A DNA stretch of 64,000 nucleotides from positions 57,724-121,723 of the forward strand of contig DATNEY010000001.1 of the NCBI GenBank assembly GCA_035606665.1. The letters are read 5' to 3'. The notes beneath the pieces were generated by a model, which saw only the letters and a program-made list of their open reading frames with translations, was not told the origin of the DNA and made no database searches. The stretch comes from DASUGC01 sp035606665. Its GTDB lineage: Bacteria; Acidobacteriota; Vicinamibacteria; Vicinamibacterales; SCN-69-37. The position numbers and the translations under genes are program-made. Each line of letters opens with the position of its first letter. Position 1 is the stretch's first letter. This document shows, piece by piece, positions 50,141 through 57,240 of this stretch.

Positions 50141-50755
50141 GTGACTTTCCGATCAAGTAACGAACCCCTCGCCGATCTCGTCGCTGCGCTCCAGCGGCTG
50201 CCGGGCATCGGCGCCCGTTCAGCGACGCGGCTCGCGTATCACATTCTGAAGACGCCTCGCGAGGAGGCAGACGCGCTCTGTGCGGCGATCCTGTCGGTCA
50301 AGGACCGTGTCACCTACTGTTCGATCTGCAGCAACATCACCGCGCACGATCCGTGCAGCTACTGCTTGTCGCCGGACCGCGACTCCCGCTCGATCTGCGT
50401 GGTCGAGCAGCCGGAGAACGTGGCGGCCATTGAGAAGACGCGCGGGTTTCGCGGCCGGTATCACGTGCTGCTGGGCGCGATTGCGCCGCTCCAGGGCATC
50501 GGGCCTGACGACCTCAAGATCAAGAGCCTGCTGACACGCATCAGCGTGAGCACCGATCCGAAGGTCGAGGAAGTCATCGTCGCCACCAACCCGAACGTCG
50601 AGGGCGAGGCGACGGCGTTGTACCTCGCCCGCCTGCTGAAGCCGCTCGGCGTGCGCGTCACCAGGATCGCCATGGGCGTGGCCGTCGGCAGCGACATCGA
50701 CTATACGGACGAGTTCACGATGTCGAAGGCGATGGAGGGAAGACGGGAGATGTGA
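50141..50755 (+). CDS. recR: Recombination protein RecR
   Basis: A 204-residue protein with all family parts: the N-terminal helix-hairpin-helix LVAALQRLPGIGARSATRLAYHIL, the C4 zinc finger CSICSNITAHDPCSYC (near residue 60), and the Toprim domain with SICVVEQPENVAAIEKTRGFRGRYHVLLG, VEEVIVATNPNVEGEATALYLARLL, and the C-terminal ITRIAMGVAVGSDIDYTDEFTM-like stretch. RecR acts with RecF and RecO to load RecA at gaps. GTG 50141 is the start; no strong ribosome-binding site is visible. The gene is the last of the SRP RNA-dnaX-ybaB-recR block and ends one base before the convergent gene. Confidence 0.95.
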   Translation: MTFRSSNEPLADLVAALQRLPGIGARSATRLAYHILKTPREEADALCAAILSVKDRVTYCSICSNITAHDPCSYCLSPDRDSRSICVVEQPENVAAIEKTRGFRGRYHVLLGAIAPLQGIGPDDLKIKSLLTRISVSTDPKVEEVIVATNPNVEGEATALYLARLLKPLGVRVTRIAMGVAVGSDIDYTDEFTMSKAMEGRREM

Positions 50756-50756
50756 T

Positions 50757-51752
50757 TCATGAGCTTCTCAGCCCGTGTCTTCCCAGTATCACCAGCCCTA
50801 TCCCCGTCCACACGAGCATGCGAGCCGTTCGAATCAACGACACGAGCACGCCGGTGCCTGGCGCGAGGCCGATGGCGCGGGCGACGAGTTCCGATCCCAC
50901 CTGCAGTATCCCGAGCTGAAGCGGGATCATCTTGAAAACGGCGTTGACGAGGCGTCCGACGGCGTCGAGAACGAAGGCGGCCGCGAGCAGCGAGTCTCCG
51001 GTCAGCAGCCACAGCGTCAGCCACATTTCAGCGAAGCTCAGAACGTGAAAGAACGATGCGGCGGCGATGACGACGCCAACCCGGGCGCCGGGACGGGTGG
51101 TGGTCGCGTATGCCGTTCGCTCGAATGACCGCACGCGTTCGGCGAACGCCCGCACGAAGGGGACGGGTACGCGCGCCAGCACGCCTCCCGCGACGGTCGG
51201 CTTCTTCAGCACCATCCACGCGGCCACGATGAGCACCGTCGTCATGGCGGCCAGTGTGATGAGTCCCGCAATCCGGATCGGCGCGTCGATGTCGTACGCG
51301 ATGAGCAGTGCGGCCGCGCCGAGGATCGAATAGATCGCGACCGACACACCGAAAAAGAACGTCTCGGCGGCAAGCGCGGCGAGGGCTTGCGCCGTGCCGA
51401 CGGAGGGCACGGCCCACCCGAGCAGGGCAGCCTTGGCGGGCTCGGACACCAGCATCGACAGCGGCGTGAGATTGCCGGCCGCATCGCCCGCGACGACCGC
51501 CGCGAGCGCGCGACCGGGCGGCGTTTCTCCCGCGATCAGCGCGGTCCAGCCTGTCGAGCGGGCACCGAACCGCAGCCACGACAGCACCATGATCGCCGCC
51601 GCGCCCCAGGCGCCGACGGACGCAAACCCTCGCACGATTTCACTGACGCCGGTTTGCCGTACCTGCCACACGAGCATCGCGAGGCCGGCCGCAAGTGCGA
51701 GCAGGGAGATCGCGCGCCGCACAGGCGCACGGGGCGTCACGTGCCGAAGCAT
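50757..51752 (-). CDS. Membrane protein of the lysylphosphatidylglycerol-synthase TM-region family
   Basis: A 331-residue protein with seven or eight transmembrane helices (UPF0104/LPG_synthase_TM type). Landmarks are WGAAAIMVLSWLRFGARSTGWTALI near residue 50, a region GDAAGNLTPLSMLVSEPAKAALLG near 90 that corresponds to the conserved 'NxxTPxxxxGEPxKxxLL' signature, AETFFFGVSVAIYSILGAAALLI near 130, and the C-terminal FKMIPLQLGILQVGSELVARAIGLAPGTG. It lacks the soluble catalytic domain of MprF, so it is a stand-alone flippase-like unit. A role in lipid or hopanoid-related transfer is possible. The start codon is 13 bases from that of the divergent gene at 51766. Confidence 0.8.
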   Translation of the reverse strand: MLRHVTPRAPVRRAISLLALAAGLAMLVWQVRQTGVSEIVRGFASVGAWGAAAIMVLSWLRFGARSTGWTALIAGETPPGRALAAVVAGDAAGNLTPLSMLVSEPAKAALLGWAVPSVGTAQALAALAAETFFFGVSVAIYSILGAAALLIAYDIDAPIRIAGLITLAAMTTVLIVAAWMVLKKPTVAGGVLARVPVPFVRAFAERVRSFERTAYATTTRPGARVGVVIAAASFFHVLSFAEMWLTLWLLTGDSLLAAAFVLDAVGRLVNAVFKMIPLQLGILQVGSELVARAIGLAPGTGVLVSLIRTARMLVWTGIGLVILGRHGLRSS

Positions 51753-51757
51753 ATAAT
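51752..51757 (+). promoter_or_regulatory. Consensus -10 element (TATAAT) before the DUF4203-like gene
   Basis: A perfect tataat lies eight bases before ATG 51766 with no Shine-Dalgarno sequence in between; the expected transcription start would be at or just before the ATG. The same bases overlap the start of the divergent gene. Confidence 0.45.
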
Positions 51758-51765
51758 CTTCAGCG

Positions 51766-52395
51766 ATGATCCCGGCGCCATATACGACGACAGCGGCTGC
51801 GCTCTTCGCGCTCGGCGGCCTCGTGACGTGTTTCGCCGGGTACCGCCTCTTCCGCTTCGTGCTGGGGCTCTACGGGTTCTTCCTCGGCTGGATGGTGGGC
51901 ACGGCGCTCATCGATGCGAACAACGGTGCCGTCATGCATCTGATGGCCGGCCTTGGTGGCGGCGTCGTGGGCGCGATCGTGATGGTGTTCGCCTATTTCG
52001 TGGGCGTCGGCCTCATCGGCGCCGGCCTTGCCGCGATGGCGCTCAACTTCGTCTGGCGGGCATTCAGCGCGGATCCTCCCACGCTCATTCTCGTCGTCGT
52101 ATGTGTGATCGGCGCGGTGGTGGCCCTGAACGTACAGCGCTGGGTCGTAATCTTCGGTACCGCGCTCGCGGGAGCATGGACCGCGCTCGTGGGCCTCACG
52201 GCCCTGTTTGGCGACGGCGCCGCGCTCAAGGCCGCTTCGGCCCCGAATGTCTGGGTCGTCTATCCGACGAACCTCATGCCTGGTGGCTGGATGCTCACCG
52301 CGGCCTGGTTCGTCCTCGCAATTGTCGGCGTCTTCGTTCAGATGTCAACCAGTTCGAAGATGGGGAAGAAAAAGAAGAAGAGTAACGACGGGTAA
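51766..52395 (+). CDS. DUF4203/TMEM198-like membrane protein
   Basis: A 209-residue protein with about seven hydrophobic helices and a lysine-rich C-terminus (SSKMGKKKKKSNDG). The signature is the glycine-rich pairing of helices: AALFALGGLVTCFAGYRLFRFVLGLYGFFLGWMVGTALI, then GLGGGVVGAIVMVFAYFVGVGLIGAGLAAMALNFVW, then LILVVVCVIGAVVALNVQRWVVIFGTALAGAWTALVG. This matches DUF4203 (TM7S3/TM198-like) proteins, whose bacterial role is unknown. It sits in the inner membrane. The gene begins 13 bases from the divergent lysylphosphatidylglycerol-synthase-TM-like gene, so the two promoters must overlap one another's coding sequences. An OsmC-like gene follows after 29 bases. Confidence 0.8.
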   Translation: MIPAPYTTTAAALFALGGLVTCFAGYRLFRFVLGLYGFFLGWMVGTALIDANNGAVMHLMAGLGGGVVGAIVMVFAYFVGVGLIGAGLAAMALNFVWRAFSADPPTLILVVVCVIGAVVALNVQRWVVIFGTALAGAWTALVGLTALFGDGAALKAASAPNVWVVYPTNLMPGGWMLTAAWFVLAIVGVFVQMSTSSKMGKKKKKSNDG

Positions 52396-52424
52396 CGACA
52401 CCAAAAAAAGGGGTATCAATTCAC

Positions 52425-52862
52425 ATGACTTTCTCGAGAAGCACCACCGTCAGCTACTCCGGCACGATCATGGAGGGCTCTGGCAATGCGGTCGCCGGCA
52501 CCGGCGCATTTTCGCTGCCGGTCTCGTTTCCGCGCCGTATCGGTGAACCCGAAGGCACCACCAGCCCGGAGGAACTCATCGCCGCGGCACACGCCACGTG
52601 TTACGCGATGGTGGTCACCGGGGCACTTGGGCGGGCCAACGCCTCTACGAAGCAGCGATCGGTGAAATGCACGATCACGGCCGACAAGGGCGAGGCCGGT
52701 ATCAAGATCACGAACTCGAAGCTCGAGCTCACCGCCGAGGGCCTGACGGGGATGGACGCCGCCGCGTTCGAAACGATGGCAAGGGAGGCGGAAGGCAAGT
52801 GCCCCGTGTCCAACCTGCTGCGGCCAGGACTCACGATCGACCTGGTCGTCACAGTCAAGTAA
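52425..52862 (+). CDS. OsmC/Ohr-family peroxiredoxin
   Basis: A 145-residue protein of the OsmC subfamily. The two catalytic cysteines are Cys59 in TSPEELIAAAHATCYAM and Cys126 in AEGKCPVSNLL; an Arg (near residue 37) and the Glu pair in SPEEL complete the usual active site. It reduces organic hydroperoxides, with both cysteines cycling through a disulfide, in the cytosol. The length is normal. The start ATG 52425 lies after aaaaaaaggggt, which may serve as the ribosome-binding site. It follows the DUF4203-like gene by 29 bases on the same strand and may share its transcript. Confidence 0.9.
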   Translation: MTFSRSTTVSYSGTIMEGSGNAVAGTGAFSLPVSFPRRIGEPEGTTSPEELIAAAHATCYAMVVTGALGRANASTKQRSVKCTITADKGEAGIKITNSKLELTAEGLTGMDAAAFETMAREAEGKCPVSNLLRPGLTIDLVVTVK

Positions 52863-52871
52863 CCTGTTTTT

Positions 52872-52949
52872 GCAACACGGAGGACAGGGGACACGGAGAT
52901 AGATTCCTGGAAGCCCCAGACCTGTTCTCCGTGTCAAGTTGCTCCGTGT
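52872..52949. repeat. Nested inverted repeat at the 5' end of the TMTC-like gene
   Basis: The arms gacacggaga (52890-52899) and tctccgtgtc (52926-52935) pair perfectly, and outside them acacggag (52875-52882) pairs with ctccgtgt (52942-52949). The candidate starts TTG 52939 and GTG 52948 of the next gene lie inside the 3' arm, so the start call is uncertain and the structure may affect translation. Confidence 0.55.
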
Positions 52950-55197
52950 GACAAGGACAAAAGGGCGAAAGCATGGAGGCCCGGCCGGTCTCGCCGCCGC
53001 GCCCCAAGGAGAGTGGCGATCGCGGCTGGTGCTGCTCGCGACGCTCGTCGCGATCACGTTCATCACGTACGGCCCGGCGCTCCACGGGTCACCGGTCTGG
53101 GATGACGATGCCCATCTGACGCAGCGGAGTCTGCGATCGTTGGATGGACTTCAGCGAATCTGGACGGACGTCGGGGCCACGCAACAGTACTACCCCCTCG
53201 TTCACTCGGCCTTCTGGGTGATGTACCAACTGTGGGGCGAGGACACGACGGGCTATCACGCCGTCAATATCTGCCTGCACGCGTTGAGCGCGTTCTTGCT
53301 GGCGATCCTGCTGGGCCGCCTCAACGTGCCCGGCGCCTGGTTTGCGGCGTTCCTGTTCGCGGTCCATCCCGTGCAGGTCGAGTCCGTAGCCTGGATGACC
53401 GAGCTCAAGAACACGCTGTCGACACCTCTGTACCTCGGCGCGCTTCTGTCGTACCTCAGTTTCGATACGTCCAGACGACGGTCGCAGTACGTCCTGGCGA
53501 TGGGCCTGTTCGCGCTGGCGCTGCTCAGCAAGACGGTTGTCGCGACCCTGCCAGTCTCATTGCTGATCGTCGCCTGGTGGCGGCGTGGCGAGATTCGCTG
53601 GGGGACGGATGTCCGGCCGCTCCTGCCGTTTTTCGGGCTGGCGGTCGCCGGTGCCGTCATGACGTCGTGGGTCGAACATGCGCTGATTGGGGCAAAGGGC
53701 GCCGACTTCGATCTGACGGCGATTGAGCGCGGACTTCTCGCGGGACGTGCGGTCTGGTTCTATCTCTCGAAGCTGGTGTGGCCGGCGCATCTGGTGTTCA
53801 CCTATCCGCACTGGCTGGTTGACCAGACTGTGCCGTGGCAATACCTCTACCCGCTCGGGCTGATTGGCGCGATTGCGATGCTCTGGCGGTTGCGGGATCG
53901 CACCCGCGCTCCGCTTGCCGCCTTGCTTCTGTACTGCGTCGCGCTCGGTCCCGCGCTGGGCTTCGTGAACGTGTATCCGTTCCGGTTCAGTTACGTCGCC
54001 GATCACTTTCAATACATCGCGACTGTGGCGGCGATGGCCTTCATCGGAGCGGCGCTGACGAATGTCGCATCTCGCTTCGTGCGAAGTGTGGCTGTTCGAA
54101 CAACCCTTGCCACCACCGCGGCCGCGCTGCTGGCCGTTCTCTCCTGGCAGGAGAGTCATCAGTACGTCAACGCGGAGACATTGCTCCGCGCCACCATCGC
54201 GCGCAATCCGGACGCCTGGATGGCGCACCACAACCTTGCCATCGCATTGATGAATACGACGAACGCGACGGATTCGAGCTACAGCGAGGCGCTCGGACAC
54301 GTCGAGACGTCTCTGCAAATCCAGAAGAACAACGCGGAAGCGTTCAACACACGGGGCACGATCAGACTCGTCCAGGGTGAAATGGCGGAAGCTAAACGGG
54401 ACTTCGAGGAGTCCATCCGGCTGAATCCTTTGCTCGCGTCTCCACACAACAACCTCGGCACGGTGAAATACAAGGAGGGCCGGCTCGAGGAGGCGATGGC
54501 GCAGTACCGGGAAGCCATCCGCCTCGATCCGCACGATTCGGAGTCACATCGTAATCTCGGCATCGCGCTCGTTGATTTGGGCCGCCAGGCCGAAGCGGAA
54601 GAGTTCTTCCAACGCGCCCTCGCATTGAGACCGGATAGCGCCGACATCGTGTACAACCTCGCGACGCTCAGACTGCGCCAGGATCGGACTGATGATGCCG
54701 TGCGCCTGTTTCGCCGGGCGCTCGAGCTTCGTCCGTTGTTCCCGGCGGCGCGGAACAACCTCGGGATGACCCTTCAGCGTCAGGGCCACCTTGCGGAAGC
54801 GGAGGCCGAGTACCGCGAGGTGCTCCGAAGCATGCCTCAGGATGCCGCGCCACACGACAATCTCGGGTACGTCCTTCTGCTGCAGCGGAAGTACGACGAG
54901 GCCATCGTGGAACTGGCCGAGGCGATTCGCCTGCGTCCGGAGGCGCCGCAGTCCTATGCGAGCCTCGCCGACGCGCTTCAAGGTGCCGGCCGGTTGGACG
55001 AGAGCATCGTCATCTACCGCCGGGCGCTGACAATGCCGGCCAACGCAGGTTCATCGAGCTTTCGTAATGCGTTCGGCGCCGCTCTCGCCGCGCGCGGACG
55101 AGGGACCGAGGCGATCGAGCAGTTTCGCGAAGCGCTGCGGCTGGATCCATCCAATCAGGATGCTCGCGCGAATCTCGCGCGCCTGCTGGGAAAGTAG
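52948..55197 (+). CDS. Polytopic membrane protein with C-terminal TPR repeats (TMTC-like)
   Basis: About 750 residues. The N-terminal 400 residues are hydrophobic, with ten or more helices and the early acidic loop GSPVWDDDAHLT, which resembles the catalytic Asp loop of GT-C glycosyltransferases. FLFAVHPVQVESVAWMTELKNTLS and PFRFSYVADHFQYIATVAAM are typical of TMTC/PMT-like proteins of the DUF1736 class. The C-terminal half holds at least eight tetratricopeptide units (for example AEAFNTRGTIRLVQGEMAEA, SPHNNLGTVKYKEGRLEEAMAQYREAIRLDP). Such proteins are thought to mannosylate other proteins. GTG 52948 and TTG 52939 both lie in a hairpin; GTG 53029 is another possibility. The gene is convergent with the cytochrome/monooxygenase-like/TPR gene. 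Confidence 0.8.
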   Translation: MTRTKGRKHGGPAGLAAAPQGEWRSRLVLLATLVAITFITYGPALHGSPVWDDDAHLTQRSLRSLDGLQRIWTDVGATQQYYPLVHSAFWVMYQLWGEDTTGYHAVNICLHALSAFLLAILLGRLNVPGAWFAAFLFAVHPVQVESVAWMTELKNTLSTPLYLGALLSYLSFDTSRRRSQYVLAMGLFALALLSKTVVATLPVSLLIVAWWRRGEIRWGTDVRPLLPFFGLAVAGAVMTSWVEHALIGAKGADFDLTAIERGLLAGRAVWFYLSKLVWPAHLVFTYPHWLVDQTVPWQYLYPLGLIGAIAMLWRLRDRTRAPLAALLLYCVALGPALGFVNVYPFRFSYVADHFQYIATVAAMAFIGAALTNVASRFVRSVAVRTTLATTAAALLAVLSWQESHQYVNAETLLRATIARNPDAWMAHHNLAIALMNTTNATDSSYSEALGHVETSLQIQKNNAEAFNTRGTIRLVQGEMAEAKRDFEESIRLNPLLASPHNNLGTVKYKEGRLEEAMAQYREAIRLDPHDSESHRNLGIALVDLGRQAEAEEFFQRALALRPDSADIVYNLATLRLRQDRTDDAVRLFRRALELRPLFPAARNNLGMTLQRQGHLAEAEAEYREVLRSMPQDAAPHDNLGYVLLLQRKYDEAIVELAEAIRLRPEAPQSYASLADALQGAGRLDESIVIYRRALTMPANAGSSSFRNAFGAALAARGRGTEAIEQFREALRLDPSNQDARANLARLLGK

Positions 55198-55240
55198 GCC
55201 GGGCCTTTAGGCCCGGCACGCTCGGCGGCCCTGAAGGGCC
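55198..55240. terminator. Two hairpins between convergent genes (family copies 7 and 8)
   Basis: The first hairpin has stem gccgggcc / ggcccggc with loop ttta (55198-55217); the second has ggccct / agggcc around ga (55227-55240). They lie in the 51-base gap between two convergent stop codons and could end transcription from both sides. Confidence 0.6.
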
Positions 55241-55248
55241 ACCCTACG

Positions 55249-57147
55249 TTATCTTCCGCGATTGAGCAGCGCCAGATTCTGTTTGGCGCCGGCGTGATTG
55301 GGATCCAGGTCGAGTGCGCGCCGGATGTGCTGGGCCGCTTCGTCTCTCTGTCCGAGCACCAACAGTGCGCCACCGAGATCGCTGTGGGGGTCCGCTGAGT
55401 TGGGCCGCAGCTCGACGAGGCGCCGCAGGTGAGGCAGCGCGTCCTTGAGGCGGCCCGCCGCCGCCAGCAGGTCAGCCAGCTTGGCATGCGCTTCGAGCGA
55501 GTCGCCGTTGATCGCTACTGCGCGCCGGTAGGCGGCCTCCGCGGCCGCGAGTTTCCCCGACTGCCGTAGCGCGTCCGCGAGATTGATTTGCGCGCGTTCG
55601 TCCCTGGGCGCCAGACGGGCGGACCGCTCGAAGTGCGGAACCGCTTCCTGAAGCCGCCCAAGTGCCAGGTACGCGCCGCCGAGCTGGCTCTCCGTGATGG
55701 CATTGCGCGGGTCCATGGCAAGCGCGGCCTCGAGCTGCGGCAGCGCGTCCGCGTATCGACCCGCCTGCGCGTAGCTGCTTCCAAGCAGCAGTCGATCGGG
55801 GAGGGACGCCGGCGTCTCGCGGACGCGCGCCTCGCCGTAGGCGATGTTCCCCAGCACGTGCTTTTCACGGAAAGACGCGAGCAGCGCCGTCGTGTCTTCC
55901 GGCGAGGACGTCAGCCAGAGGAAACCGACGTTCGCCATCTCGTCCCTGGAGCGCGACCCCACGCGGACGCGCACCGGCGGGTTGCTGGGATTCTCCGGGT
56001 TGCCCGCCGAGTTGTCATAACTGAAGCGCAGATCGATCACCGTGCCCTGTGGCAGCGATACGGGCTTCACGAACTGGTAGTCCTGCTGCCAGTGAAAGCT
56101 CCAATGCTTGATGTGCAGCAACGTCTGCGGACTGCCGGCCGGGGGAGTGGCCGTGATCAGGATTTCCTTGCCGAGCAGATGCGCGTGAGGAAAGAGACCG
56201 ATGAGTTCCGCGGCGACCGGCAAGCGGTAATTGTCAGTGACCACGTAGTTTGCACGCCCTGCGGGGATGTCGATCTGTTTCATCGCCAGCACGCTGTTGA
56301 CAGCTCGGCGCACGGGCGGCGCGCTGGAAAAATAGACTGCGACGCTCGGTTGAACGTTCTGCGGTCGATCTGACGGAATCAGGTGCAGCTCCAGCGCGAG
56401 CGCGGCGCCGGCCTCGAGACTCCAAGGCATGCCGTCGGGCGACACCATCGGCCCTCGCCCCGGTGCCCATCCCAGAAGCTGTCCTTCGGGATCCTGAAGA
56501 GTCTCCGACGACATTCCGTTGAATCCGGGCTGCCCATCGTCACCGTCTCGGGCCCGCGGAACCGGTCCGCGGGCAAGTCGGACGATCGCATGGTGAATCG
56601 GGCTGCCGTTCGTCCGAAGTTCGACCGCGCGGATGAACGCGCCGTTCGGGACGGTACCCTGAAGGATGACGTTGCGATACACATCCTCGCGACCCGGGCC
56701 CAGCACAAACGGACGCGGCATCGTCAGGACCGCGTCGGGCGTTCCGAGCTGCCACTCCGATCGAAATGACGGCACTGTCGGCAGGTCTGAGGGCGCGCCC
56801 TCCTGAGTACCCTCGCGGATCCATCGCTGGATGGTGTCGATCTGAATCTGACTCAACCGTCGAACGCCCACGATGGCCACGCCGCCAGGCTCGGGCAGCC
56901 ACGGCGGCATGTGTCGCGCAAGCGTTTCCTCGCCAATGTCCCGGGCGTGGCGAGCGGCATCGGCGTAGGTCAGCAGGGAGAAGGGCCCGTCACCACCAGG
57001 GCGGTGGCAGGTCACGCAGTTGGCGAAGACGATCGGCGCGACGTCCTTGTTGAATGTTGCGGGTGGTTGCGGCTCACGGCTACAGCCGCTGACAGCAATC
57101 ACGGCGGCTATTAACGCGCCTGCCGGTCTCTTCTGAAGCCCCTTCAT
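55249..57147 (-). CDS. Lipoprotein with cytochrome c motif, copper-monooxygenase-like domain and TPR repeats
   Basis: A 632-residue lipoprotein. The signal peptide ends IAVSGCSREP (lipid attachment at the Cys). One haem c site, CVTCH, is near residue 43 within FNKDVAPIVFANCVTCHRPGGDGPFSLL, as in cytochrome modules that head oxidation proteins. Residues about 120-410 resemble a type-II copper monooxygenase (PHM/DBM-like) fold, with His clusters SPIHHAIVRL, ALELHLIPSD and LFPHAHLLGKEI that could bind copper. The C-terminal 200 residues form about six TPR units (ITESQLGGAYLALGRLQEAVPHFERSARLAP). ATG 57147 is chosen for the signal peptide. The combination suggests an electron-transfer or oxidation protein on the periplasmic face, with TPRs for docking. 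Confidence 0.8.
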   Translation of the reverse strand: MKGLQKRPAGALIAAVIAVSGCSREPQPPATFNKDVAPIVFANCVTCHRPGGDGPFSLLTYADAARHARDIGEETLARHMPPWLPEPGGVAIVGVRRLSQIQIDTIQRWIREGTQEGAPSDLPTVPSFRSEWQLGTPDAVLTMPRPFVLGPGREDVYRNVILQGTVPNGAFIRAVELRTNGSPIHHAIVRLARGPVPRARDGDDGQPGFNGMSSETLQDPEGQLLGWAPGRGPMVSPDGMPWSLEAGAALALELHLIPSDRPQNVQPSVAVYFSSAPPVRRAVNSVLAMKQIDIPAGRANYVVTDNYRLPVAAELIGLFPHAHLLGKEILITATPPAGSPQTLLHIKHWSFHWQQDYQFVKPVSLPQGTVIDLRFSYDNSAGNPENPSNPPVRVRVGSRSRDEMANVGFLWLTSSPEDTTALLASFREKHVLGNIAYGEARVRETPASLPDRLLLGSSYAQAGRYADALPQLEAALAMDPRNAITESQLGGAYLALGRLQEAVPHFERSARLAPRDERAQINLADALRQSGKLAAAEAAYRRAVAINGDSLEAHAKLADLLAAAGRLKDALPHLRRLVELRPNSADPHSDLGGALLVLGQRDEAAQHIRRALDLDPNHAGAKQNLALLNRGR

Positions 57148-57186
57148 TACCTTCACTGCTTCATGTGGATCTTGTCTCACATGAAA

Positions 57187-57218
57187 AAGCCCGGCGCTGG
57201 TTTCCCAGCGCCGGGCTT
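57187..57218 (-). terminator. Intrinsic terminator of the TonB-dependent receptor gene
   Basis: On the minus strand a perfect 14-bp stem (aagcccggcgctgg / ccagcgccgggctt, loop gaaa) is followed by a run of T residues. It lies about 25 bases after the receptor's stop codon. This is a textbook Rho-independent terminator and the clearest one in the window. Confidence 0.85.
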
Positions 57219-57240
57219 GTGTGTGTAGCGATCGCCGTTC

